DNA from: Chitinophagaceae bacterium
Lineage (GTDB): Bacteria > Bacteroidota > Bacteroidia > Chitinophagales > Chitinophagaceae
DNA: 64,000 bases
Reading direction: 5' to 3'
Assembly (NCBI GenBank): GCA_019638595.1
Contig: JAHBTJ010000003.1
Coordinates: forward strand, 186,001 to 250,000
Shown here: positions 9,737 through 19,800 of the stretch, piece by piece
How positions within the stretch are numbered: position 1 is the first letter of the stretch
Layout of the letters: the number at the start of each line of letters is the position of its first letter
Notes under the pieces: model-generated
The model's input: only the letters and a program-made list of their open reading frames with translations
What the model was told of the DNA's origin: nothing
Database searches by the model: none
Program-made: the position numbers and the translations under genes

Positions 9737-10729
9737 TCAAAACATCGAAACCAAAATTTCCCTAGTTCCTTTGTAGGGACTTCTGCCATGGGAAAACAAC
9801 ATATTGTCAAGATATAGAACATCACCTTTTATCCACGGAAACAGAACTTTTGATTTATCATAAGCTTCTCTAATTTCGTCAATTTCATTTCGTGAAATTT
9901 CGGTTCCATCTCCAAAATATGTATTAAATGGTAAGTCATTATGAGATGTAAACGCATTAAGCAAGTCTTCGTCAAGAGTATACTTATTAAAGAAAAACGA
10001 GTGATTAAACCAAATTTTTTCATTCGTTATAGGATGATCATAAATAGCCTTATTATTCCAAGTTAGCACTAGCTTTCCTTGATCTTTCCATTCTATTTGC
10101 ATTTCATTCCTACTACATTCTTCTTCAACTTTTGCCCTATCATTTGTCTGAAAGACCTCCTCCCATGAGAGCCCAAGACCTTTGCCAATAGTTCTTACAT
10201 ACCTAACTCCTTTATTCTTAAACTTTTCTTTTGTCAAAGGGCTAAGGAAATTATATACTAACCTGTTGTCTGCAATTGGAGTTTCACCACCCATTTCCGC
10301 GGGGTTGATGCAACAGAAAACAATTTTCATTGCCCAGTTTAGTGCATAAGAATTCTCACTATGCATGTTGATGCATTGATCAGATGGATAGGTTGTAGAG
10401 TGATAGATATTTTTTGCAACTTCATATCTTGGAGAAGTTCTTTGTTTATATTCCAACGGGGGTAAGTCGAAAACACTAATAAAGTCCTGAAATTTCTTTA
10501 CACTATCAACATTAAACCCCCTGAATAATAATGCTCCATGAATATTCAACTCATTATTAATTATCTCCATGTTTTCTCGCCCCCATTCAGTTAGTGTTAG
10601 ACCTGAAGTTTTTGGCCTGATCATCAGTGGAAATCTTGTACTTTCGGTTGGATAGAGGTATTCTACCCTGGAACTGCCAACTATATTTTCGGCCTTCGCA
10701 TTTTTCAACTTTGACAACCTGTTTTCCAT
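9737..10729 (-). CDS. SyrP/TauD-type Fe(II)/2-oxoglutarate oxygenase
   Basis: A 330-residue member of the TauD/clavaminate-synthase-like family. The iron triad is His123-x-Glu125 (MHSENSY) and His314 (LFSHGRSP); Arg323 nine residues later is the expected 2-oxoglutarate anchor. SyrP-like members hydroxylate the beta-carbon of Asp (or related residues) while it is bound to an NRPS carrier. It lies 1 nt after NRPS3, which loads Asp, and 34 nt before NRPS4, which loads Asn behind a degenerate condensation-like domain. Beta-hydroxylation of Asp or Asn is therefore the best guess. HxE instead of HxD is normal for this subgroup. A free-amino-acid hydroxylase of the AsnO type is the alternative. Confidence 0.85.
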   Translation of the reverse strand: MENRLSKLKNAKAENIVGSSRVEYLYPTESTRFPLMIRPKTSGLTLTEWGRENMEIINNELNIHGALLFRGFNVDSVKKFQDFISVFDLPPLEYKQRTSPRYEVAKNIYHSTTYPSDQCINMHSENSYALNWAMKIVFCCINPAEMGGETPIADNRLVYNFLSPLTKEKFKNKGVRYVRTIGKGLGLSWEEVFQTNDRAKVEEECSRNEMQIEWKDQGKLVLTWNNKAIYDHPITNEKIWFNHSFFFNKYTLDEDLLNAFTSHNDLPFNTYFGDGTEISRNEIDEIREAYDKSKVLFPWIKGDVLYLDNMLFSHGRSPYKGTREILVSMF

Positions 10730-10730
10730 C

Positions 10731-13700
10731 TTATAATTTGTTATTTTTAAGAATCGCTAAATTTTTAAGCCTGATTGTTTGTAATTTTTGCTTATTCCTT
10801 TTTACTTCTTTTTGTTCCAAATGTTTTTTAATCGCCGACAGTTCCAGTTTCGCATTTTTACAGATGCTATATAACAATTCATTAATTTCCTCAAAAAGCA
10901 TCTCTGCTGATCCTAAGCCGACGATATCAGTATTGTATTCCAAGTTCGCATATAGATCGTCTTCTGTTTCTGAGAAAGCAAATAATAAATCAAACTTTCC
11001 GGGAACACTATACTGCCCTTGATATTTTTTTATTGTTAACTTATTTAAATAAGTATCCTGCTTGTCTATTTCAGTTGCATTATGCAAGACAACAAACACG
11101 TCAAACAATACGTTTCTGCTTTTGTCTCTTTTAAGGTTTAATAGTTTGATTAATTCATCAAACGGATATGTCTGATGTTCGTATGCTTCCAGAGTCAATT
11201 GCCTAATTGCGAGCAACAAATCATTGAAGCCGTCTTGTTCATCAAATTGTATGCGTAACGGTAGCGTATTGATATAAAATCCTATTTGGTCGTTAAGATC
11301 AGGGTGCTCCCGACCGGCGATGGGAGTGCCTATAACGATGTCTTTCTGATTTGAATTCTTGTATAGTAAAGTGTTTACTACTGCAATTAATCCCATGAAT
11401 AATGTGCAACCGTGTAATTGGCAAGTTGCTTTGAGTCCGTTACTAAGTTCCCTCGGAATTGCTTTAGTCAGCCTTCTCACATTATGAGTTTTGACAATTG
11501 GCCTTCTGCCTTTTTGGAAGGTCAAATCCAGCAATGGTACTTCTCCTGTAAATTTATTTTTCCAATATTCTTTATGTGCCAATGTTGACGGATCATTCAA
11601 TAATTGTTGCTGCCAAAGCGCAAAATCTTTGTACTGAATCCTTAGTGGCTTCAAATCCAATTTCAACCGGTCTATTCGGGAATTATAGAAATGTACTAGT
11701 TCCTTGATCAAAACATTCATAGACCACTCGTCGCAAATGATGTGATGCATCGTGCAACAAAATATCCACTTGTTATTTTCTATCTGGAAAAGCTTCGGTC
11801 TAATCAGACGATCATGAGATAGATTAAAGGGAAGGTTGAAATCGTTTTGTAATAATTCTTTCAGCTTCTCTTCTTGTCGTAATTCTAATCGCAGGTCTAT
11901 TAATGGAATATCAAGTGGAATATCTTCTTGGAGTATGTATTGACGTACGTCATCTGTTGCGTCTGCTTTGAATATTGTTCTCAGTATCTCGTGACGTTTT
12001 TGTAGCGTGCAGAGAGCATGTTCGAGAGTGTCTTTTTCTAACTCTCCTTCAAATTCATAAATTTCTCTTACATTATAGGTAACACTGCTCTCTTCAAACT
12101 GGCTCAATACCCACAGCCGGTGCTGGGATGAGGACAGCGGATAGCTCTCCTGCACCGGTGCAACACTTATCTCCTTATATTGGGTACGCTTCGTCTCTGC
12201 AATCATTATCGCCTGATCTTCAAGTACAGTATGAGTGAATAGCCCGTTAAAATCCACCTTTACATCAAAGGCTTTATATAGCTGGCTCGCCAACCGGGTT
12301 GCTTTCAGGCTATGACCTCCTAACTGAAAGAAGTCATCCCGTACACCTATTCTCTCCTTACCAAGCACCTCCGACCATATCTCTGACAGCTTCTGCTCTA
12401 TCTCTGTGCGTGGTGCGATATACTCAACCCCGGAGCTCTCATGAGGAGCCGGCAGCCGGTTACGGTCTATCTTCCCGTTCGCTGTCAGGGGCAATGACTC
12501 CAGTTGTACAAAATATAATGGTATCATGTACTGCGGTAAACGATCCCGCAGGTAAAGACGCAGCTCTTCCTCCTTCAGCTCTGCGGAGCTTATCACATAG
12601 CACACCAGCTCCTTGTCTCCCTCAGCATTGCTACGGACTACCACTACCGAGGAGCTTATACCCTCATAGCCCTGAACCACACTCTCTATCTCACCCAGCT
12701 CTATACGGTAACCCCTTATCTTCACCTGGTCATCGCGTCTTCCTAAAAACTCAATGTTGCCGTCAGCCATCCACCGGCCTATATCGCCGGTACGGTACAT
12801 CCGCTCTCCGGGACGGTAGGGGTTGGGTACGAACTTCTCCTCCGTCAGTTCCGGTCTGTTTAAATACCCCCGTGCCAGACCTTTACCGCCTATACATATC
12901 TCACCGCTAACACCTACGGGTTGTAACAAACCATCTTCACTTAAGATGTATATCTCCGTATTGCCAAACGGTGTACCCAGCGAAAGCCTGGTTGACAGGT
13001 CGTAGACGTCTACTCTTTTTATTAGCTTGCCTATTGTCGTCTCTGATGGACCATAATGGTTGTATACATGGCAGTTACCTTTCCCCTTCCTTATTCTTTC
13101 AATCACGTCATCTGTCAGTTGCTCTCCTCCGAATATCAGACATTTAGCCGGAGCAAATAACTCCTCTTTTTCCTGTAGCGCCTTCCAGTGTGACGGCACA
13201 ATCTTCAGGCAATCCACAATAGCATCCTTCATCAACCCGGCATTCATTACTTCTGCTGTCGAAAATATCCTCAAACTACCCCCGGTTAATAAGCAAGGAT
13301 ACAATACCGTATTACCTAAATCGGCCGCCAGTGTCGATACAAGTCCAAAGCTTTTGCAGCTTCCCATATTTGTCCGACTCATTATAGAATAATAATAATC
13401 CAGTAGTGATACATGGTTTATCATTACACCTTTAGGCTGACCTGTAGATCCAGATGTATATACTACATATGCGAGATCGTCTACAGAGCTCTTCGTAACC
13501 GGAGAGGGAGAGGGCTCAGGAAGACCCTCTAACTGAATATCTATCGCAAATACATGACCATCATAATAATCCAGATCGAAAATATACTCCGACTGAGTGA
13601 TCAATGCCTTTATACCTGTATCCTTTACTATAAATGCCTTTCGCTCTTGTGGATACTCCGGCTCTATTGCTACATAAGCGCCTCCGGCTTTTAGTACCCC

Positions 13701-15527
13701 CAACAGAGCTATGACCATTTTCTCTGATCTGTCCAGCAGAAGACCTACTATATCATTAGCCTTTACTCCGCATTCTTCCCTCAGGTAGCCGGCCAGACGG
13801 TTGGAGCGTTCATTCAACTCCCTGTAGCTGATCTGCCGGTCTTCACATACCAGCGCTATCTCCTGCGGAGTCCGCAATACCTGCTCCTCAAACAGATCCA
13901 CAACAGTCCTGTCTTCGGGGTATGTCTGCGATGACATGCCAAACTCCTCCAACAGTTCCCTGCGTTCTCCATCGCTTATATACTCTATCTGCGATATGCT
14001 CCGATCCGGGGATAATAATACTTCCCGGATCAGGCACTCCAGATGATCCGTCAAACGCTCTATCGTCTCCTTATCATATATATCCCTGTTATACGAAAGT
14101 CGTAACTCCAACCTCTCTTCACTTTCAGTAAAGAAAAAAGTAAAATCAAATTTACTGACAGCATGCCCCTTCACTTCGTAATTGCTAACTTTAATATCAC
14201 CCAGATTCTGCGGCGTTGCCGAACTCTCAATTGCGGCGCTCGGTAACACTACCATAACATCAAATAATGTACTCCTGCTCATGTCACGCTTCAGGTCTAT
14301 TGACTCTACCAGGTCGTCAAATGGGTAAGACTGGTGTTCGTATGCTCCCAGTGTTACTTCCTTCACACGTTCCAGCAACTCTGTAAAACTATCCTGACCG
14401 CTGAAGCGGGTACGCAATGCCAGGGTGTTTACGTAGAAGCCTATCTGGTCTTCCAGGTCTGCATGTTCTCTGTTAGCGATTGAGCTTCCCAATATTATAT
14501 CCTCCTGACCGGTATAACGATATAGTAAAGCTTTAACGGAAGCCAGAAGCCCCATGAACAGCGTGCAACCCTGTGATTGGCTCAATGTCTTTAAACTTTT
14601 ACCCGTCTCCGGATTTATTATTCTACTTATTATTCCCCCGCGATATGTTTTTGTAGCAGGACGGGGTCTGTCGCCAGGAAAATCCAGCACAGGTAACTCT
14701 CCCTCCAGGTGCTTTAACCAATACTGCTTGTGATCTTCCAATACCGCTCCTTTCAACTGCTCCTGCTCCCACACCGCATAATCCTTATACTGGATCCGCA
14801 ATGGCAGCAACGGATCTTGCTGTTCATTCTTATACGCATTGTACAATGCTACCAACTCGCGGATCAGCAGTCCTGTAGACCATGCATCACTTATTATATG
14901 ATGCATCACATATACAAATACCCATTTGCGATCTTCTATGCGATACAAAACCGAACGGATCAATGGACCTGATGACAGATCAAAGGCGCGAAGCATCTCG
15001 GCGTTAATCATCTCATGCACTTCCCCTTCATTCAACAAATTATCTTCGTCAAAGAAATCCTTCAACTCAATACCTTTTATATCTTGAGAATATGGAATAA
15101 TAATCTGTCTTACATTACCCCTTTCATCCTCCTTGAATATCGTCCGCAATATCTCATGGCGTTCTAATATTCGCCTATATGAATATTCGTAAGCAATCAA
15201 ATCCAAATTACCCTCGAATAAAAAGGCATTGGGAACATTATAAATAACATTCACATCTCTAAACTGGCTTAACGTCCATAATCTCTGCTGTGAAGATGAT
15301 AACGGATAAGAACTCGAAATATCCGCAGATGGTATTCGAAATCTAAGATTATTTGTAATCTTATTAGAATGAAAATAATCTATCAGTAGACTTTTGTTCA
15401 ACTTTATTTTCTCAATGATCGAAGAAGTAATATTTTGTTTGGAACCAATAATTCTTAGCTCCTCTTCTTGGATCTGTATTCTAATATCCAGACTAATTAA
15501 TTCATCTATAATATCCTTAATATCCAT
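10731..15527 (-). CDS. NRPS3: docking-C-A(Asp)-T-C
   Basis: Nonribosomal peptide synthetase of 1598 residues. Residues 1-55 form a TubC-type N-terminal docking domain. Then come C1 (HHIISDA), an adenylation domain (about 520-1020), a T domain (LGGHSLKAT, near 1070) and a second complete condensation domain (about 1120-1560, HHIICDE) at the C-terminus with a short basic tail. The A domain has the unusual A4 region AADLGNT; pocket residues read by hand are DLTKIGHIGK, one conservative step from the Asp code DLTKVGHIGK, so Asp is a confident prediction. The trailing C domain has no A domain of its own. It must condense with the Asn module at the start of NRPS4, so that module is split over two proteins. 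The region 12298-12962 is nearly identical in DNA to parts of NRPS1 and NRPS4. The gene starts 54 nt after the luciferase-like gene. Confidence 0.9.
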   Translation of the reverse strand: MDIKDIIDELISLDIRIQIQEEELRIIGSKQNITSSIIEKIKLNKSLLIDYFHSNKITNNLRFRIPSADISSSYPLSSSQQRLWTLSQFRDVNVIYNVPNAFLFEGNLDLIAYEYSYRRILERHEILRTIFKEDERGNVRQIIIPYSQDIKGIELKDFFDEDNLLNEGEVHEMINAEMLRAFDLSSGPLIRSVLYRIEDRKWVFVYVMHHIISDAWSTGLLIRELVALYNAYKNEQQDPLLPLRIQYKDYAVWEQEQLKGAVLEDHKQYWLKHLEGELPVLDFPGDRPRPATKTYRGGIISRIINPETGKSLKTLSQSQGCTLFMGLLASVKALLYRYTGQEDIILGSSIANREHADLEDQIGFYVNTLALRTRFSGQDSFTELLERVKEVTLGAYEHQSYPFDDLVESIDLKRDMSRSTLFDVMVVLPSAAIESSATPQNLGDIKVSNYEVKGHAVSKFDFTFFFTESEERLELRLSYNRDIYDKETIERLTDHLECLIREVLLSPDRSISQIEYISDGERRELLEEFGMSSQTYPEDRTVVDLFEEQVLRTPQEIALVCEDRQISYRELNERSNRLAGYLREECGVKANDIVGLLLDRSEKMVIALLGVLKAGGAYVAIEPEYPQERKAFIVKDTGIKALITQSEYIFDLDYYDGHVFAIDIQLEGLPEPSPSPVTKSSVDDLAYVVYTSGSTGQPKGVMINHVSLLDYYYSIMSRTNMGSCKSFGLVSTLAADLGNTVLYPCLLTGGSLRIFSTAEVMNAGLMKDAIVDCLKIVPSHWKALQEKEELFAPAKCLIFGGEQLTDDVIERIRKGKGNCHVYNHYGPSETTIGKLIKRVDVYDLSTRLSLGTPFGNTEIYILSEDGLLQPVGVSGEICIGGKGLARGYLNRPELTEEKFVPNPYRPGERMYRTGDIGRWMADGNIEFLGRRDDQVKIRGYRIELGEIESVVQGYEGISSSVVVVRSNAEGDKELVCYVISSAELKEEELRLYLRDRLPQYMIPLYFVQLESLPLTANGKIDRNRLPAPHESSGVEYIAPRTEIEQKLSEIWSEVLGKERIGVRDDFFQLGGHSLKATRLASQLYKAFDVKVDFNGLFTHTVLEDQAIMIAETKRTQYKEISVAPVQESYPLSSSQHRLWVLSQFEESSVTYNVREIYEFEGELEKDTLEHALCTLQKRHEILRTIFKADATDDVRQYILQEDIPLDIPLIDLRLELRQEEKLKELLQNDFNLPFNLSHDRLIRPKLFQIENNKWIFCCTMHHIICDEWSMNVLIKELVHFYNSRIDRLKLDLKPLRIQYKDFALWQQQLLNDPSTLAHKEYWKNKFTGEVPLLDLTFQKGRRPIVKTHNVRRLTKAIPRELSNGLKATCQLHGCTLFMGLIAVVNTLLYKNSNQKDIVIGTPIAGREHPDLNDQIGFYINTLPLRIQFDEQDGFNDLLLAIRQLTLEAYEHQTYPFDELIKLLNLKRDKSRNVLFDVFVVLHNATEIDKQDTYLNKLTIKKYQGQYSVPGKFDLLFAFSETEDDLYANLEYNTDIVGLGSAEMLFEEINELLYSICKNAKLELSAIKKHLEQKEVKRNKQKLQTIRLKNLAILKNNKL
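12298..12962. repeat. Near-identical adenylation/T-domain tract, NRPS3 copy
   Basis: Partner of 26760-27426; only a few single-base differences were seen on reading. The match stops abruptly inside the A domain, before the pocket core. Confidence 0.85.
13772..13916. repeat. Near-identical A-domain N-terminal tract (short), NRPS3 copy
   Basis: About 145 bp matching the linker/A1 part of the NRPS1 and NRPS4 tracts. Confidence 0.75.
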
Positions 15528-15581
15528 AAAAAATAGATGGTTTACCTAACCCTAAGAGTGAGTACACAAATGAATGAAAAA

Positions 15582-16892
15582 CTAATACTTGAACTTTAAG
15601 TTATAATCGTCTTTTAGATCAGTAAGGCAATCTAAACTCCCCATTACCGAATCATAATCAACCCCAAAGTCTATTAAACAAGCAATCTCGTTTACTCCTA
15701 TGCTGCTAACTTCTTCAAGTATCCTTAAAGATGTGTCCTTAGTACCAATTAAGCTGGCATGGGAAACATATCTACGAAATGAATACTCAAGGATATCTTC
15801 GAGATCCTTATTGGTAAACTTTTCCGATTCCATATTAAATCCCAAACTAAGAGCATGATTTTTTATCAACCCAAGAGATGTTTTCAAATAACTAATAAAG
15901 GGTAAACGGGACTTTTCATATACATCATCTAAATTCTTCCCTAAAAAGGTATGCAGCATGAGTACGACTTTTGACTTACTTAAATTATGCCCAAAATCAC
16001 TGTATGCTTTTCGATAGGCTTTTATCTTAATAGCCAAGTCCTCCAATGTTTCACCGAGCAAGTGCGTTAGGATATTAAATCCAAATTTTCCCGCAGATTC
16101 AAAAGTCTCAATACTGCCACGTGATGTAATCCATAATGGCATCTCTGTTTGTATTGGCAAAGGAAATATGCGAGTTTGCTTTATTTTATCATTTCCATCC
16201 TTAACATCAATAACTTCTCCCCTCCATAACTTCCTAATGCATTCAATTGATTCATACATAATGCGATGTCGATCTTTGTATGAATCAGGAGATAAAACGA
16301 AGTCATTTACCTGCCAACCGGGTGCACAAGCTATGCCAGCACGGCCTCTCGACAAATTATCTATGACAGCCCACTCTTCGGCCACTCGGATAGGGTTATG
16401 TAAGGGTATAACAACGCTACCTGCACGGATTTTTATATTTTTTGTAATGGTCGAGAGAGCTCCCGCTATTACTGATGGACTTGGGAAAAGTCCTCCAAAT
16501 TCATTAAAATGCCTTTCCGGTGTCCATACTGCTGTATAACCATTAATATCCGCGTACTTAGCTCCGTCAAGCAATAATTTATAAATGTCACTTTTACTAT
16601 CAACGCTTGAATTTCCAAAATAAAAAATGCTAAAATCAAGAGGCTTTGCAATACTTCTTTCTCTATTGCAAATTTCAGCTGATAATTTTGAGTTCAAAGA
16701 TTTATTAGTCTCGTTAAGCGAATTTGGTCGTGACTTCAAATATTTTACAATCTCACTTTTATGTAGTTTTATTTTATGAACAAGTTCATCACGTAAATTC
16801 CCTTTTAAACCAGTTATTCTAAGCTCTTCACCGTCAACTTTAATTTTTAGACCGAGAGCATTTAGTTCATTAAGAATGTTCTCCGCATTCAT
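15582..16892 (-). CDS. Stand-alone luciferase-like flavin monooxygenase with N-terminal TubC-type docking domain
   Basis: A 436-residue protein. Residues 1-56 match the TubC-type docking domains of the neighbouring NRPSs; GEELRITG here compares with EEELRIIG in NRPS3. Residues from about 83 form a bacterial-luciferase-like TIM barrel of the class embedded in PKS/NRPS assembly lines (MupA/Atu3671 type): KPLDFSIFYFGN, YTAVWTPERHFNEFGG, GSVVIPLHNPIRVAEEWA and APGWQVNDF are family hallmarks. It would use reduced FMN and oxygen to oxidise a carrier-bound intermediate; the exact reaction (alpha-, beta- or N-hydroxylation) cannot be read from sequence. Its ATG overlaps the NRPS2 stop by 4 nt (ATGA), so it is translated right after NRPS2 and probably docks to the NRPS2 C-terminus. 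The residue loaded by the last NRPS2 module, or the following Asp, is its likely target. As a free-standing docking-LLM protein it is unusual. Confidence 0.85.
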   Translation of the reverse strand: MNAENILNELNALGLKIKVDGEELRITGLKGNLRDELVHKIKLHKSEIVKYLKSRPNSLNETNKSLNSKLSAEICNRERSIAKPLDFSIFYFGNSSVDSKSDIYKLLLDGAKYADINGYTAVWTPERHFNEFGGLFPSPSVIAGALSTITKNIKIRAGSVVIPLHNPIRVAEEWAVIDNLSRGRAGIACAPGWQVNDFVLSPDSYKDRHRIMYESIECIRKLWRGEVIDVKDGNDKIKQTRIFPLPIQTEMPLWITSRGSIETFESAGKFGFNILTHLLGETLEDLAIKIKAYRKAYSDFGHNLSKSKVVLMLHTFLGKNLDDVYEKSRLPFISYLKTSLGLIKNHALSLGFNMESEKFTNKDLEDILEYSFRRYVSHASLIGTKDTSLRILEEVSSIGVNEIACLIDFGVDYDSVMGSLDCLTDLKDDYNLKFKY

Positions 16893-19800
16893 ATGGTTAC
16901 AGTTATCATTTCTTCTGAATCAGAATAGCTATTTTGAATAATCCATATCTTGCGGGCCACCTCATCTGCCAACTGTTGAATAGTCGGATTTATGAAAATC
17001 TCCTCTACTTTGATATTTATTTTAAATTCAGCTTTGACTCTTGAAATGATCCGTAAGGTCGACAGGCTATTACCCCCAGATTCAAAATAGTTACTATTTA
17101 TTCCTATTTTCTTTCGCCCAAGCACTTCCTCCCAAATAGCTAACAATTTTTCCTCAATCTCATTTCTGGGTTCAATAAGACTATCGCCAAATTTGGCTGG
17201 ATCTGCAGGGTCAGGGAGATCAGTCCTACTGATTTTCCCTGTAAGAGTTAACGGGAACTTATCTATAAAAACGTATATCGACGGTAGCATGAATAAAGGT
17301 ATTCGTTGGCTCAGCCTCTGCCTAATTGAGCTTTCCGTTAATGACTCACTCACTCTTAAATATGCCACTAGCTGCTGATAGCCTGAAGTTTCCTTTACCA
17401 GTACGACGGCTTCGCAAATTGAAGGCAAATCCAATAAAGCTTGCTCAATTTCATTGAGTTCAATTCGTTGCCCGTTCAACTTTACCTGCTGATCTCTTCG
17501 TCCTAAAAATTCAATTTCGCCGGTTGGCAATAGCCTTCCAAAATCTCCTGATCTATAAACTCTTTTTGATTTATCGAAAGGGCTTACTGTGAATGCTCTA
17601 TTAGACACGCTCTCTTTGCCCCAATATCCAACAGCGAGATACTTACTTGAATAAACTAATTCTCCTATTTCATACACTTTGGCAATCTCATCAAACTCAC
17701 TTAAAATGTAGACTTCTGTTTCCTGTACAGGAACTCCTATCGGAATATTTCTGGAAGTAACTATACTATCATGATCCAAAAACTTCTGCAATGTTATCGT
17801 TGATTCAGTAGGTCCATAGCCGTTAACTAATATGCAATTCTTGGGGAAGTGCTTTTTAAAATTTTCAAAATCTCTTTTATAAACCGCTTCTCCTCCAAGT
17901 ACGACCAATCTTACGTTCCGGAAAATGTCTTCCTTTAGAATATTCAAAAAATACCTATAAATAGTGGGAACTGTATGTAAGATTGAAATTTGATTAGCTG
18001 TTAACCAATAAGCTAATCCTTCTATACCTCTTCTTTTTAAATTATAGGGATATAACGTCGCTCCGTTCAACAGAGCTCCAAAGATATCCATGACAGCAGC
18101 GTCGAAACCATATGTCGGTAATAAACTAAATTTATCCGATGCGCTGATGTGTAGATTATTGGTATAAACCCTAGTAAAATGCAAGACATTTTGATGTAAC
18201 TGAATTATGCCCTTTGCCTGTCCAGTTGAACCGGAAGTGTACAAAATATAAGCGACGGAATGCGGATCTATATATATATCTGGGTTCACGGCACTGGGCT
18301 GAATGTCACAAGACATATTTATAATTGTGTAGTTCGCCAGATTATCAACAAGATCTTTAACTATATGAGTAGTTGCGTTAGATGTAATGAGAATTCTACA
18401 ATTTGTGTCTGTTATTACATATCTTAGTCGTTCCACCGGATATTCAGGATCCAACGGGACATAAGCATTTCCTGATTTTAGGACGCCCATGATCCCCGTG
18501 ACAGCTTCTATTCCATGTTCTAACAATAAAGCTATGTTCAAACCACTTTCAAGACAGACGGTTCTGATCTTTTCTGAGATTCCGTTTGCCATAGAGTTTA
18601 ATTGGCTATATGTAATGACGGTTTCCTCCTGAAAAATTGCAATATTATCTGGCACCTTTTTAACCTGTTCTTCAAATCTGGAAGTAATTGATTGAGTAAT
18701 AGATTCTTCTTCGAAATATGTAAATACATTCTTAAGTTCTATCCCTTCTATGGGAAAAGAAGGTTTACTAAACAAATCAATATCTTTTATCTTTAGATTG
18801 CGTTTATTTATGACTTGCATGATAACTGAAACAAACTCCTGAATCCAATACTCAATAGTCTCTGGCTTAAACAGACTACTCTTATAAACACAAAAAATTG
18901 TAATCGCATTTGAATATTCTTTAAAATAACATTCTAAATCAAATTTTCCACTGCCAGGCATTTCCCCATGGTTAGCCTTCCTCTCCGATGTCGCTAAAAT
19001 CTCCTTTTTGCCAAAATCCAGCATATTCAGAAATATCGAACTGATTGGAAATTTGTTAAAATCTTTTTTAATATTTAAAGATTCAAGTAACTTTTCAAAG
19101 GGAAATGATTGATTATCTAATCCATCCATTAAGGTTTTGCCTACTTTGTTTAATAATCCTTCAAACGGCTCATTAATATTTAATTTGTCCCTCAACATTA
19201 GTGTGTTGAGAAAAAACCCTATTAGATCCTTAACTTCTTCGCGATCTCGATTTGCTACAGGTATCCCTATGGTTATATCCGTTTCATTCGTCAATCTGTA
19301 CAAAAGCACTTTAAAGCCAGCTATAAATAAAGTAAAAAGGCTGACACTATGCTCTTTTATAAACCTTGATATATCTTTTGATTGTATTTCGTTAATAACT
19401 AACTCATAATATTTTGCCCCTTTATCAATTTCCGACAAAGAATATTCATGATCTACCGGCAACATCAATTCAGGAATTTGTCCACTTAATTGCTTTTTCC
19501 AATATTTTTCTTGGTCTAAAAAATCCTCATTCTTTAACCTGAGATTTTGCCAGTTCGCAAAGTCTTTATATTGTATGTCAAGCACAGGCAAGGAAGGATG
19601 ACTGCCGGTCAATTCACTCTCATAAAATTCCGAAAGCTCTTTAGTAAAAATTCCGAGTGACCACCCGTCGCTAATAATATGGTGCATTGAAAAAACAATC
19701 GAGAACTTTTCCTTATGTTTAACTAAGGCGAGTTTAAATAAGGGCCATACATCCAGTTTGAATTTAGCATTAAAAATCTCTTTTTGGATATTGCTTATCG

